This document shows, in pieces, positions 56,894 through 64,000 of a DNA stretch of 64,000 nucleotides. Under the pieces are notes generated by a model that was not told the DNA's origin, ran no database searches, and saw only the letters and a program-made list of their open reading frames with translations. A program made the translations under genes and the position numbers. Origin of the DNA: Palsa-1392 sp036490335 (GTDB lineage: Bacteria; Verrucomicrobiota; Verrucomicrobiia; Chthoniobacterales; UBA10450); assembly GCA_036490335.1 (NCBI GenBank), contig DASXEB010000004.1:208800-272799 (forward strand). The letters run 5' to 3'. Every line of letters begins with the position of its first letter. The stretch's first letter is position 1.

Positions 56894-58756
56894 ATGAAGA
56901 CTTCCCTGTTTCATCTTCTCAACTTTTCCTGGTTTGGAAAGCCCGGCCTCGCCCTTGGCTGCATTACGGCTGCCCTTCTCATCCCTCTAACCAGTAAGGC
57001 CGGCAGTGCAACCTGGGATACCAATCCCACGAGCGGCGCTTGGAATACGGCGACGAACTGGACGCCGACGACAGTCCCAAATGGTCCGGACGACATTGCG
57101 ACCTTCGGGCAATCCGCGATCACCGATCTTACGCTCTCGAGTCCCGTCGAGGTGGCGGAAATTGTTTTTGAATCGCGTTCGAGCTCCTTCGACATCACCG
57201 TGCCTCCGGCGGAAAGTTTGTTAGTCAGTGGTGCAGGCATTACGGGGGCTTCGATGGGCGCCGCCAGTTTTACCTGCAAATCGGGCAGCAGTGGCGACGC
57301 GGTCATGACCTTTTCGAACAGCGCCTCGGCGGGGAAAGCGAGCTTCGCGATTGAAGGCGCTGGCGTGGCCGATCCCGGGCAACTTAATTTCACCGACCAG
57401 AGCAGCGCTTCGAAGGGCTCTTTTACCATATCAGGCGGCGGCCAAAACGGAGCAGCAGGCGCCGTGATCAACTTTTCCGGCACGAGCACGGCAGGCCACG
57501 GCACTTTCGTGAATGATGGCGGAAGCAATCGTTCGTTAGGCGCGATCATCACGTTTGACGATAATTCAACGGCGGCCGAGGCGACGATCACGAACCAGGG
57601 CGGTAACGGTCCAAAGCCGACGACCGGAGGCATGCTTATTTTCAATGACAACGCGACTGCCGGCACAGCGCGAGTGACGAATGCTTACGGAGTGAGCCTG
57701 GCCGGCGCTGCGCAGACCCATTTTAACGGCAACGCGAGTGCCGATCATGCCCAGTTCACCAATCAAGGCGCACCGGGCGACAGCAATCGGAACGCGGGCG
57801 CCATGTTCTTTTCCGATGATTCGACCGCCGGCAATGCGATCATCACGAACGAGCCGGGAGAGCAAACTCTCTCGCCCAGCGGCAGCGTCACATTTAGTGA
57901 TAACTCAACGGCCGGTGATGCGACCCTCATCGCCAACAACGGGATGCCGGAGGCGCCGGACGCCGCAATCATTTTCACGGATAACTCCAGCGGCGGAAAC
58001 GCGCACATCGAGGTCAATGGACGAGGCTATCTCGACATCAGCGCGGTGGCGTCAGGTACTTTCACGGTCGGTTCGCTGGAAAAATCCGGCCTCGCGTTCC
58101 TCGGCAGCAAGAATCTGATCGTCGGCAGTAACAATCGCACCGCGAAATTCGATGGGGTGATGCAGGACGGCGGCGCGGCCAATGGCACAGGCGCGGCCCT
58201 GACAAAAATCGGCTCGGGAATGCTCACGCTCGGCGGAAGCAATCTCTACACCGGCGGCACCACGGTGAATGCAGGCGTTTTGCGGGCGGCAAATACTGTA
58301 AAGGGCTCCGCCACCGGTTCAGGCCCGGTTCAAGTAAACGACGCAACACTCGGCGGGACTGGCGTGATCTCAGGGGCAGTCACGGTCAATGGCGCACTCA
58401 CGCCCGCGATTGGAGCGCACGCACCCGTCACGCTTACGATACAAAGCGCGCTTATCTTCAACGCCTCAGCCAGCTACAATTTCTCCTTCCGCGGAGATCC
58501 GGGTACCACCGGCGACGAAGTGGTGGCCAATGGCGTCACGATTAATTCAGGCGCGACTTTCAGTTTCGCTCAGCAACCCAAAGGCACCGTCCGCAGCGGA
58601 ACCGTTTTCACAGCGATCGAGAACACTTCAGCCGGGTCCATCGCCGGCACCTTTGCCAACCTGCCCGACGGCGGTATCGTTTCCTTCAGCGGAATCAACT
58701 TCCAGGCGAGCTACGAAGGCGGTGACGGCAACGATCTCACGCTGACCGTGCAGTGA
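56894..58756 (+). CDS. Secreted beta-helix protein with autotransporter-associated beta-strand repeat
   Basis: The product is 620 residues from ATG 56894 (MKTSLFHLLNFSW), with a signal peptide ending near TSKAGS. The first part contains the family motif TWDTNPTSGAWNTATNWTPTTVPNGPDDIATFG. It is followed by about a dozen short repeats of the type IFSDNSTAGxAxITN, suggesting a beta-helix. Near 480-510 the classical autotransporter-associated repeat occurs (GSGMLTLGGSNLYTGGTTVNAG). The end is FANLPDGGIVSFSGINFQASYEGG and DGNDLTLTVQ, with no outer-membrane barrel. It is therefore a barrel-less exported protein of a type frequent in Verrucomicrobia. Confidence 0.8.
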   Translation: MKTSLFHLLNFSWFGKPGLALGCITAALLIPLTSKAGSATWDTNPTSGAWNTATNWTPTTVPNGPDDIATFGQSAITDLTLSSPVEVAEIVFESRSSSFDITVPPAESLLVSGAGITGASMGAASFTCKSGSSGDAVMTFSNSASAGKASFAIEGAGVADPGQLNFTDQSSASKGSFTISGGGQNGAAGAVINFSGTSTAGHGTFVNDGGSNRSLGAIITFDDNSTAAEATITNQGGNGPKPTTGGMLIFNDNATAGTARVTNAYGVSLAGAAQTHFNGNASADHAQFTNQGAPGDSNRNAGAMFFSDDSTAGNAIITNEPGEQTLSPSGSVTFSDNSTAGDATLIANNGMPEAPDAAIIFTDNSSGGNAHIEVNGRGYLDISAVASGTFTVGSLEKSGLAFLGSKNLIVGSNNRTAKFDGVMQDGGAANGTGAALTKIGSGMLTLGGSNLYTGGTTVNAGVLRAANTVKGSATGSGPVQVNDATLGGTGVISGAVTVNGALTPAIGAHAPVTLTIQSALIFNASASYNFSFRGDPGTTGDEVVANGVTINSGATFSFAQQPKGTVRSGTVFTAIENTSAGSIAGTFANLPDGGIVSFSGINFQASYEGGDGNDLTLTVQ

Positions 58757-58780
58757 ACCGGAGGTGTGATCCCTCCCCGC

Positions 58781-58882
58781 CTCGAAGCGACCGTGCAAAA
58801 GCAGAGCGCGTTGATCGAGAGAGTGAGCGCGGAGCAGGCTGCGGCGCGTCCTTCTGCTCGATTGGCCTCGGCTAACGAGTAA
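58781..58882 (+). pseudogene. Relic of a fibre-protein C-terminal coiled coil
   Basis: This in-frame fragment LEATVQKQSALIERVSAEQ continues to RPSARLASANE and TAA. It is nearly identical to the end of copy 3 (56490-56590) and lacks everything upstream. It lies directly after the beta-strand protein and before copy 4, as expected from unequal recombination within the cluster. Confidence 0.8.
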
Positions 58883-58912
58883 AGGTCGGCGTTCGCTTGG
58901 TCCGTGATTAAG

Positions 58913-58942
58913 CTTGCTTCGGCGCTGCCTGTTTGGCAGACT
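58913..58942 (+). promoter_or_regulatory. Conserved two-block element before fibre genes (copy 4 shown)
   Basis: CTTGC at 58913-58917 and GGCAGACT at 58935-58942, 17 bp apart, end 7 bp before the ATG. The same pair precedes copy 1 (52690/52713, spacing 18), copy 5 (61649/61672, 18) and copy 6 (62713/62735, 17); copy 2 keeps GGCAGACT at 53851-53858. The 17-18 bp spacing suggests a promoter, but the boxes do not match the sigma-70 consensus well. Confidence 0.45.
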
Positions 58943-58949
58943 CGAAGGC

Positions 58950-60215
58950 ATGAAAACATCCCGCGTCTCCGCCCTTGGTCTCGTCGCCGCCCTCGTTCTT
59001 CCTTCGGTCGCATTCGCCGTCCAGCCGCCGCCGGGCGGGGGTTATCCCAATGATGTGACAGCACTCGGAGACGAGGCGCTGGCACAGGACAATCCGGGTG
59101 CCGACAATACAGGGATCGGCTTTGAAGCGCTTCAGAGTGTCACAACCTCGGGGGTTGAAAACACCGCTGTGGGGAGTCATGCGCTGACGAGTACAACGAG
59201 CGGCGGGGCTAATGTAGCGATTGGCTTTTATTCGCTTTTTAATGATACCACCGGCAATTTTAACATCGCGGTGGGATACAACTCGTTAGTCGCAAATACA
59301 ACCGGCGTTTATAACGTCGCGATTGGTAACGCAGCGCTCCAAGATCATGCTACGGGAAATGAAAATGTTGCGGTAGGCGCCGGTGCGCTCTCCCAAGGTT
59401 CGTCCGGTACCTACAATGTCGCTGTTGGGAGCAACGCCATGGCCTTTTCCGGAGGCGAGGATAACGTCGGGGTAGGCCCAGGGGCATTGAATATGGCCAG
59501 CGGAAGCTTCAATGTCGGCATCGGCCAAGACGCTGGCACCAATTTGAGCGGGAACAGCAATGTCGCGATTGGGCCGTATGCCGGCCAGAACGTAACCTCA
59601 GGAGCAAATAATATCGACATCGGCAACCAAGGAGCAAAAAAGGACAACGCTCTGATTCGCATTGGCACCGTCGGCACACAGAATCAAACCTTCATCGCCG
59701 GGATCAGCGGCACCACCGTGCCGAAAGGCGTCGCTGTCATGATCGACAGCAAGGGTCAGCTCGGCGTGGCCACGTCATCGGCGCGCTTCAAGGACGACAT
59801 CCAGCCTATGAAAGATGCGAGCGATGTGCTTTTGTCGCTGCAACCGGTCACCTTCCGCTACAAGAAAGAGCTAGACTCGTTAGGCACGCCGCAATTCGGC
59901 CTCGTCGCTGAACAGGTGGCGAAGGTCGATCCCGATCTCGTCGCGCGCGATGAAAGCGGCAAGCCTTACACCGTGCGCTACGAAGCGGTGAACGCGATGC
60001 TGCTCAACGAATTTCTCAAGGAGCATCGTAAGGTCGAGCAACTTGAAGCGACCGTGAGCGAACTAAAAGCGGCGGCCGCGCGCGAGGCGAGCCTGGAGAC
60101 GACGGTTGGCGAGCTGAAAGCCGCGCTCAAACAACAGGCGGCCCAGATTCAGAAAGTCAGCGCCCGGGACCAAGATGGCCGCACCGCATCGCGATTGATC
60201 TCAGCTAACGATTGA
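58950..60215 (+). CDS. YadA-head-like fibre protein with S74 chaperone domain (copy 4)
   Basis: The product is 421 residues from ATG 58950 (MKTSRVSALGLVAALVLPSVAFA), followed by QPPPGGGYPNDVTALGDEAL. About ten head repeats (TAVGSHALTSTT, NVAIGFYSL) precede the spacer NNIDIGNQGAKKDNALIRIG. The S74 domain has SSARFKDDIQPMKDASDV and the conserved QFGLVAEQVAKVDPDLVARDESG. It ends with a coiled coil (LEATVSELKAAAAREASLE). All parts of the family are intact. Its head repeats are nearly identical to those of copy 5. Confidence 0.85.
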   Translation: MKTSRVSALGLVAALVLPSVAFAVQPPPGGGYPNDVTALGDEALAQDNPGADNTGIGFEALQSVTTSGVENTAVGSHALTSTTSGGANVAIGFYSLFNDTTGNFNIAVGYNSLVANTTGVYNVAIGNAALQDHATGNENVAVGAGALSQGSSGTYNVAVGSNAMAFSGGEDNVGVGPGALNMASGSFNVGIGQDAGTNLSGNSNVAIGPYAGQNVTSGANNIDIGNQGAKKDNALIRIGTVGTQNQTFIAGISGTTVPKGVAVMIDSKGQLGVATSSARFKDDIQPMKDASDVLLSLQPVTFRYKKELDSLGTPQFGLVAEQVAKVDPDLVARDESGKPYTVRYEAVNAMLLNEFLKEHRKVEQLEATVSELKAAAAREASLETTVGELKAALKQQAAQIQKVSARDQDGRTASRLISAND

Positions 60216-60312
60216 AGGCGCGGCAGTCTCCTGTCTTCTCGCTACTTTAACGCGCCAATAAATGACACGGGGTCGATAAGCTGCGGCATAGCGAGCCTCC
60301 GTCCGAGATTGG

Positions 60313-61533
60313 CTATTGGTTTGTCCCGGTGATTTTGGCGGCCATCCAATAGCTCGTGTAATCATTCCAATTCTCTTCGCCCGGCTTTAGGTCGCTGCCC
60401 TCGGCAATAGTTGTTTGTTGCCAGAAACCTTCAAAGTCCGGGGCGTTGACGTCATCCGGGGCAGCGACAAGCCAGTATTTTAGCCCTTCAGTCAAAGCCA
60501 CTCCTTTGCCGGGAAGTCTCACGTTCGCAAACTGGCAACAGTCGCCTGCGTCTGGAAAGTCAGAGGTGCTCCCGCTCGCCCTCGGGAGCTGTTCTCCGGG
60601 AAGCCCGTAATGGTCAGTGTAGAGACTAAGGATGATTCCTTGGTCAGGCCCTCTATAAAGGCAAATCGCCGCCGAGAGGGTCTTGGCGTATCCGCTGGCT
60701 CGAGCGGTGAAGGGCAACGCCTCGGTCACATCGCCGACTTCGCTATCTTTCCCCGCGATCAGGAGTCCGATGCCCGCAAAGTAAGGATATGAGGACGCGG
60801 GATCAATGTTGGTAAAGAAGGTGACTTTGTTCGAGGAGTCGCCCATCTCGACGGCAGCCGACGCAACCAGACTTGCGCTGCTTTTCAATCGGTGACCGCT
60901 GATGCGCGCCGCCGGCCATTGTCCCGCCTGCGGATCCCATGGATTGGGAGGCTCATGATAAGCACTGTCGCCAGAGTAAGAGACCTGCCATCCGCCTTCA
61001 AAATCCGGGCCTTTGGCGTCATTGGGTTTACCTACCAGCCAATAGACGGTGCCGGCAGTCAAGCTCACTCCCTTGCCGGGCAAGGTCACCGTGGTCAGGG
61101 TGCAGCAAACGCCAAGATGAGGGATATCGGTGGTGTCAACCTGGCTTCCCGGCAAAACCGTTCCCGGATAGTGGAAGGTCGGGTCGTCGTTGTAAAGAGC
61201 CAGGGTCACGATCTGTGTGCCAAAGCTATAGCCAATCGCTGCCTCCAAGGTCGTGACTTGAACATCATACTTCGGCACGAAGCGCACCGCCTGCCACTCC
61301 TCCGGTTCCCCTTGAACGTTACTGCCAGCAAGTGGTCTGGCGTCGAAGGAGGTGCTGTTGAAGAGATCGCCGGGTGACCCGAGGTTGGAGAAGATGACAT
61401 AGGAGCTGGAGCCGGCGTCTTTCTCTTCCGCAGCTGGCTTTGTCTCCCTTGCGGGAGCTAAGGCGATCTCCTGAGCGAGCAGCAACCGACCGGTCACAAT
61501 AATCATAGCACTCGTTAGGCAGATTCTTTTCAT
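60313..61533 (-). CDS. Secreted two-repeat protein of unknown function
   Basis: The product is 406 residues from ATG 61531-61533 (MKRICLTSAMIIVTGRLLLAQE). Two similar ~170-residue halves follow, each with a Cys pair (GVCCTLTTVTLPGKGVSL and GDCCQFANVRLPGKGVAL), a following YWLV segment and an end DFEGxWQ. The pattern resembles choice-of-anchor beta-sandwich domains in environmental bacteria. The CC pairs may form disulphides after export. It is convergent with copy 4 and interrupts the fibre gene series. Confidence 0.65.
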   Translation of the reverse strand: MKRICLTSAMIIVTGRLLLAQEIALAPARETKPAAEEKDAGSSSYVIFSNLGSPGDLFNSTSFDARPLAGSNVQGEPEEWQAVRFVPKYDVQVTTLEAAIGYSFGTQIVTLALYNDDPTFHYPGTVLPGSQVDTTDIPHLGVCCTLTTVTLPGKGVSLTAGTVYWLVGKPNDAKGPDFEGGWQVSYSGDSAYHEPPNPWDPQAGQWPAARISGHRLKSSASLVASAAVEMGDSSNKVTFFTNIDPASSYPYFAGIGLLIAGKDSEVGDVTEALPFTARASGYAKTLSAAICLYRGPDQGIILSLYTDHYGLPGEQLPRASGSTSDFPDAGDCCQFANVRLPGKGVALTEGLKYWLVAAPDDVNAPDFEGFWQQTTIAEGSDLKPGEENWNDYTSYWMAAKITGTNQ

Positions 61534-61686
61534 CGCGAATCGCCTCCGCGGGTGGGAAAAACTGAGGCCGAGATATTCAATGAGTTCCACCATGCCGCAT
61601 AGTGGCCAACAAGATCAAGAACAATGCGCCGCTTGGCGAGCGATTGAGCTTGCGCTCACCTGCCCCGTTTTGGCAGACTAGAAGGC

Positions 61687-62682
61687 ATGAAAACATCCCG
61701 CGCCTCCGCCCTTGGCTTCCTCTCTGTGCTCGTTCTTCCTTCACTTGTCCTAGCCGTGCAGCCGCCGCCGGGCGGTGGCTATCCTAACAATGTCACGGCA
61801 CTGGGAGACAACGCGCTCGCCCAGGACAATCCTGGTGCCGACAATACAGGGATCGGCTTTGCAGCGCTCCAAAATGCCACAGACGCCGGTCTTGATAACA
61901 CCGCAGTTGGAAGTCATGCGCTGAGCGGCATGACAACGGGCGTGGTAAACGTAGCCGTTGGTTTCTATGCGCTCTCTAACGATACGACAGGCAGTTCAAA
62001 CGTCGCGATCGGAAACTATGCTTTAATTGCGAACACAACCGGCGTTTACAATGTGGCGATTGGTAATGCGGCGCTTCAAGATCACGCTAGCGGGGACGAG
62101 AATGTTGCGGTAGGCCCGGGCGCGCTTTCCCAAGGCTCTTCCGGTACTTACAATGTCGCCGTCGGGAGCAACGCCATGGCGTTTTCCGGTGGCGAAGACA
62201 ATGTCGGGGTCGGTCCGGGGGCATTGAATATGGCCAGCGGAAGCTTCAATGTCGGCGTAGGCCAAGACGCTGGCACCAATTTGAGCGGGAACAGCAATGT
62301 CGCAATTGGCCCGTATGCGGGCCAGAACGTAACCTCGGGAGCAAATAATATCGATATCGGCAACCAAGGAGCAAAAAAGGATAACGCTCTGATCCGCATT
62401 GGCACTGTCGGCACGCAGACGAAAATCTTCATAGCTGGGATCAGCGGCGTGGCCATTTCAAACGGCGTCGCGGTCGTGATCAACAAACAAGGCCAGCTCG
62501 GCGTGGCCGCTTCCACGGAGAACGCCGAAAACACCCAGCTCCGCCGGGAATTGACCGAGGAGCACCGGGAGGTCGCGGCGCTCGAAGCCAAGGTCGCAAG
62601 CCTGGAAGCGACGGTCGAGAGGGTGAGCGCGCAGGTGCAGATGAAGACCGGCCACGCCCGGATTGTCTCGACTAACGAGTAA
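61687..62682 (+). CDS. YadA-head-like fibre protein, coiled-coil class (copy 5)
   Basis: The 331-residue product starts MKTSRASALGFLSVLVLPSLV, with the signal peptide ending near VLAVQ and PPPGGGYPNNVTALGDNAL. Head repeats cover about 40-230 and match copy 4 almost exactly from NTTGVYNVAIGNAAL to KKDNALIRIGTVGTQ. The rest is unlike copy 4. Instead of an S74 domain there is IAGISGVAISNGVAVVINKQGQLG and a coiled coil (LRRELTEEHREVAALEAKVASLEATVERV). The family thus exchanges C-terminal modules. Confidence 0.85.
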   Translation: MKTSRASALGFLSVLVLPSLVLAVQPPPGGGYPNNVTALGDNALAQDNPGADNTGIGFAALQNATDAGLDNTAVGSHALSGMTTGVVNVAVGFYALSNDTTGSSNVAIGNYALIANTTGVYNVAIGNAALQDHASGDENVAVGPGALSQGSSGTYNVAVGSNAMAFSGGEDNVGVGPGALNMASGSFNVGVGQDAGTNLSGNSNVAIGPYAGQNVTSGANNIDIGNQGAKKDNALIRIGTVGTQTKIFIAGISGVAISNGVAVVINKQGQLGVAASTENAENTQLRRELTEEHREVAALEAKVASLEATVERVSAQVQMKTGHARIVSTNE

Positions 62683-62749
62683 AGGACTCCCGGGCGTCAG
62701 ACGAGCAATTGGCTTGCTTTCTCCTCCTCCCTGCGGCAGACTGGAGGGC

Positions 62750-63742
62750 ATGAAAACATCCCGCGCTTCCACTCTGGGCGTCCTCGCCGCGCTCGCTCTT
62801 CCTTCTCTTGCTCTCGCCCTCGATCCGCCGCCCGGCGGCGGTTACCCAAACGATATCACTGCCCTCGGTGATGGAGCGCTCAGCAATAGCAACCCGCCTG
62901 CGGATGATACTGGCCTCGGGTACCACGCGCTATATAGCGAATTTAACGGCGGGGAAAACACTGCCGTTGGCTCCCTTGCGCTCGCGAATGACACGGATGG
63001 AAGTGCCGAGGTCGCGATTGGCTATCAGGCGTTGTTTGCAACCACGAGCGGAAATTACAATGTCGCCATCGGTTCCAACGCCATGGTCGCCAATACCACT
63101 GGCCGCGACAGCGTGGCCATCGGGTATACTGCGCTGGAGGCGGGCACGACAGGCTATGGAAATGTCGCCTGCGGTTTCGGCGCGATGGTTTTCAACAAAA
63201 CTGGACACAGCGATACGGCAGTCGGAAACGATGCAATGGCGAATTCGTCGGGCAGCGAAAATACCGCCTTGGGCGATGAAGCTATGAACGGAGCCGTTGG
63301 AAGTAATAACACCGCGATCGGAGGCTTCGCGGGGCTAAACCTTTCTGGCAATAACAATATCGCCATTGGCTATTCCGGCGGCCAGCAGGTTACTTCCGGC
63401 GCAAACAATATCGAAATCGGAAACCAAGGCACCAAAAAAGACGACTCGATCATCCGCATTGGCGATATCAAGACCCAGAAGAAAACCTTCGTTGCCGGGA
63501 TCAGCGGCGTGAAGATTTCCAACGGCGTAGCGGTCGTTATCAACGAACAAGGCCAGCTCGGCGTGGCCGCTTCCACGGAGAACGCCGAAAACACCCAGCT
63601 CCGCCGGGAATTGACCGAGGAGCAGCGGGAGGTCGCGGCGCTCGAAGCCAAGGTGGCCAGCCTGGAGGCGACGGTCGAGAAAGTGAGCGCACAGGTACAG
63701 ATTAAGACCGGCCACGCGCGGGTCGTCTCGGCTAACGAGTAA
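62750..63742 (+). CDS. YadA-head-like fibre protein, coiled-coil class (copy 6)
   Basis: The 330-residue product from ATG 62750 has a signal peptide (MKTSRASTLGVLAALALPSLALALD). The linker is PPPGGGYPNDITALGDGAL, and the head repeats (AVGSLALANDTDG, NVACGFGAMVFNKTG) resemble copy 1, not copy 5. Its end (ISGVKISNGVAVVINEQGQ, LRRELTEEQREVAALEAKV) is nearly identical to copy 5. It therefore looks like a recombinant of a copy-1-like head and a copy-5-like tail. Confidence 0.85.
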   Translation: MKTSRASTLGVLAALALPSLALALDPPPGGGYPNDITALGDGALSNSNPPADDTGLGYHALYSEFNGGENTAVGSLALANDTDGSAEVAIGYQALFATTSGNYNVAIGSNAMVANTTGRDSVAIGYTALEAGTTGYGNVACGFGAMVFNKTGHSDTAVGNDAMANSSGSENTALGDEAMNGAVGSNNTAIGGFAGLNLSGNNNIAIGYSGGQQVTSGANNIEIGNQGTKKDDSIIRIGDIKTQKKTFVAGISGVKISNGVAVVINEQGQLGVAASTENAENTQLRRELTEEQREVAALEAKVASLEATVEKVSAQVQIKTGHARVVSANE

Positions 63743-63822
63743 AGGACTCGGTTAATTCACCACCGGAATCACCGCGCTCGGACTAGATGCAGGACTCGCC
63801 TTTGGCGCCGCCAGCCTATCGT

Positions 63823-64000
63823 TCACTGCACAACGGTCAGCGCGAGATCGTTCCCGTCGCCGCCTTCGTAGCTGGCTTGCAGTTTGGTGTTGCCGACGGT
63901 GAGGATGGCGCCGTCGGCGAGGTTGGCGAAGGTGCCGCTGATAGGTGTGCTGGCGGTGTTGCTGATGACGGTGAAGGTGTCGCCGGCTTTGAGCTTGCCC
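63823..64000 (-). CDS. C-terminus of another beta-strand-repeat protein, 5' part outside the window
   Basis: Reading leftwards from the window edge to TGA at 63823-63825, the frame gives GKLKAGDTFTVISNTASTPI, then FANLADGAILTVGNTKLQASYEGG and DGNDLALTVVQ. It matches the ends of the proteins at 56894-58756 and 50671-50960. Its N-terminus is outside the window. Confidence 0.8.
   Translation of the reverse strand, partial: GKLKAGDTFTVISNTASTPISGTFANLADGAILTVGNTKLQASYEGGDGNDLALTVVQ

Overview
The window reads as a GC-rich chromosome segment of a Verrucomicrobiota bacterium, probably of the Spartobacteria/Chthoniobacterales type. The best evidence is the five-gene operon at 40.3-47.2 kb, which matches the pilus-like Amuc_1098-1102 cluster known from Akkermansia. 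Abundant secreted proteins with autotransporter-type beta-strand repeats fit the same assignment. Species-level placement cannot be made from the sequence alone.

Layout. 0-12 kb: a truncated exported protein, tRNA-Lys, an fn3-like protein, glutamine-dependent NAD synthetase (nadE), a CPBP protease, two secreted beta-propeller proteins, a LolA-like protein, a small putative regulator pair and an EamA transporter. 12-15.8 kb: a TPR protein, then tRNA-Thr, tuf, tRNA-Trp, secE, nusG and rplK; the usual rplA-rplJ-rplL continuation is absent. 15.9-36.6 kb: a secreted beta-helix protein and a large surface-polysaccharide locus (UDP-galactopyranose mutase, about eight glycosyltransferases, Wzy-like polymerase, Wzx-like flippase, methyltransferases, acyltransferase, sugar epimerase). 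36.8-40.2 kb: a lipoprotein, an S53 peptidase and a frameshifted FG-GAP protein. 40.3-50.6 kb: the pilus-like operon, an alpha/beta hydrolase, a UDP-glucuronate decarboxylase and small proteins. 50.6-64 kb: a tandem family of six exported YadA-head-like fibre proteins, some with a C-terminal S74 chaperone domain, interleaved with beta-strand-repeat proteins, relics and palindromic repeats.

Two signals run across these regions. First, the 9-mer GCCTAACGA (or its complement TCGTTAGGC) occurs at least 44 times by hand count, about once per 1.5 kb. It lies on both strands, inside genes and at gene boundaries. About 0.5 would be expected by chance, so the density resembles that of a DNA uptake sequence. 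Second, four separate arrays (1.67-2.17, 22.76-22.94, 27.46-27.82 and 51.95-52.40 kb) each consist of degenerate units repeating every 21 bp (two helical turns). Each has its own partly palindromic core. Two of them lie just upstream of paralogous fn3-like genes, and one separates a glycosyltransferase from a decayed copy of its own 3' end. I know of no described system that explains either signal.

Several reading frames in the fibre cluster and the FG-GAP gene carry single indels, which could be real decay, slippage or assembly error.
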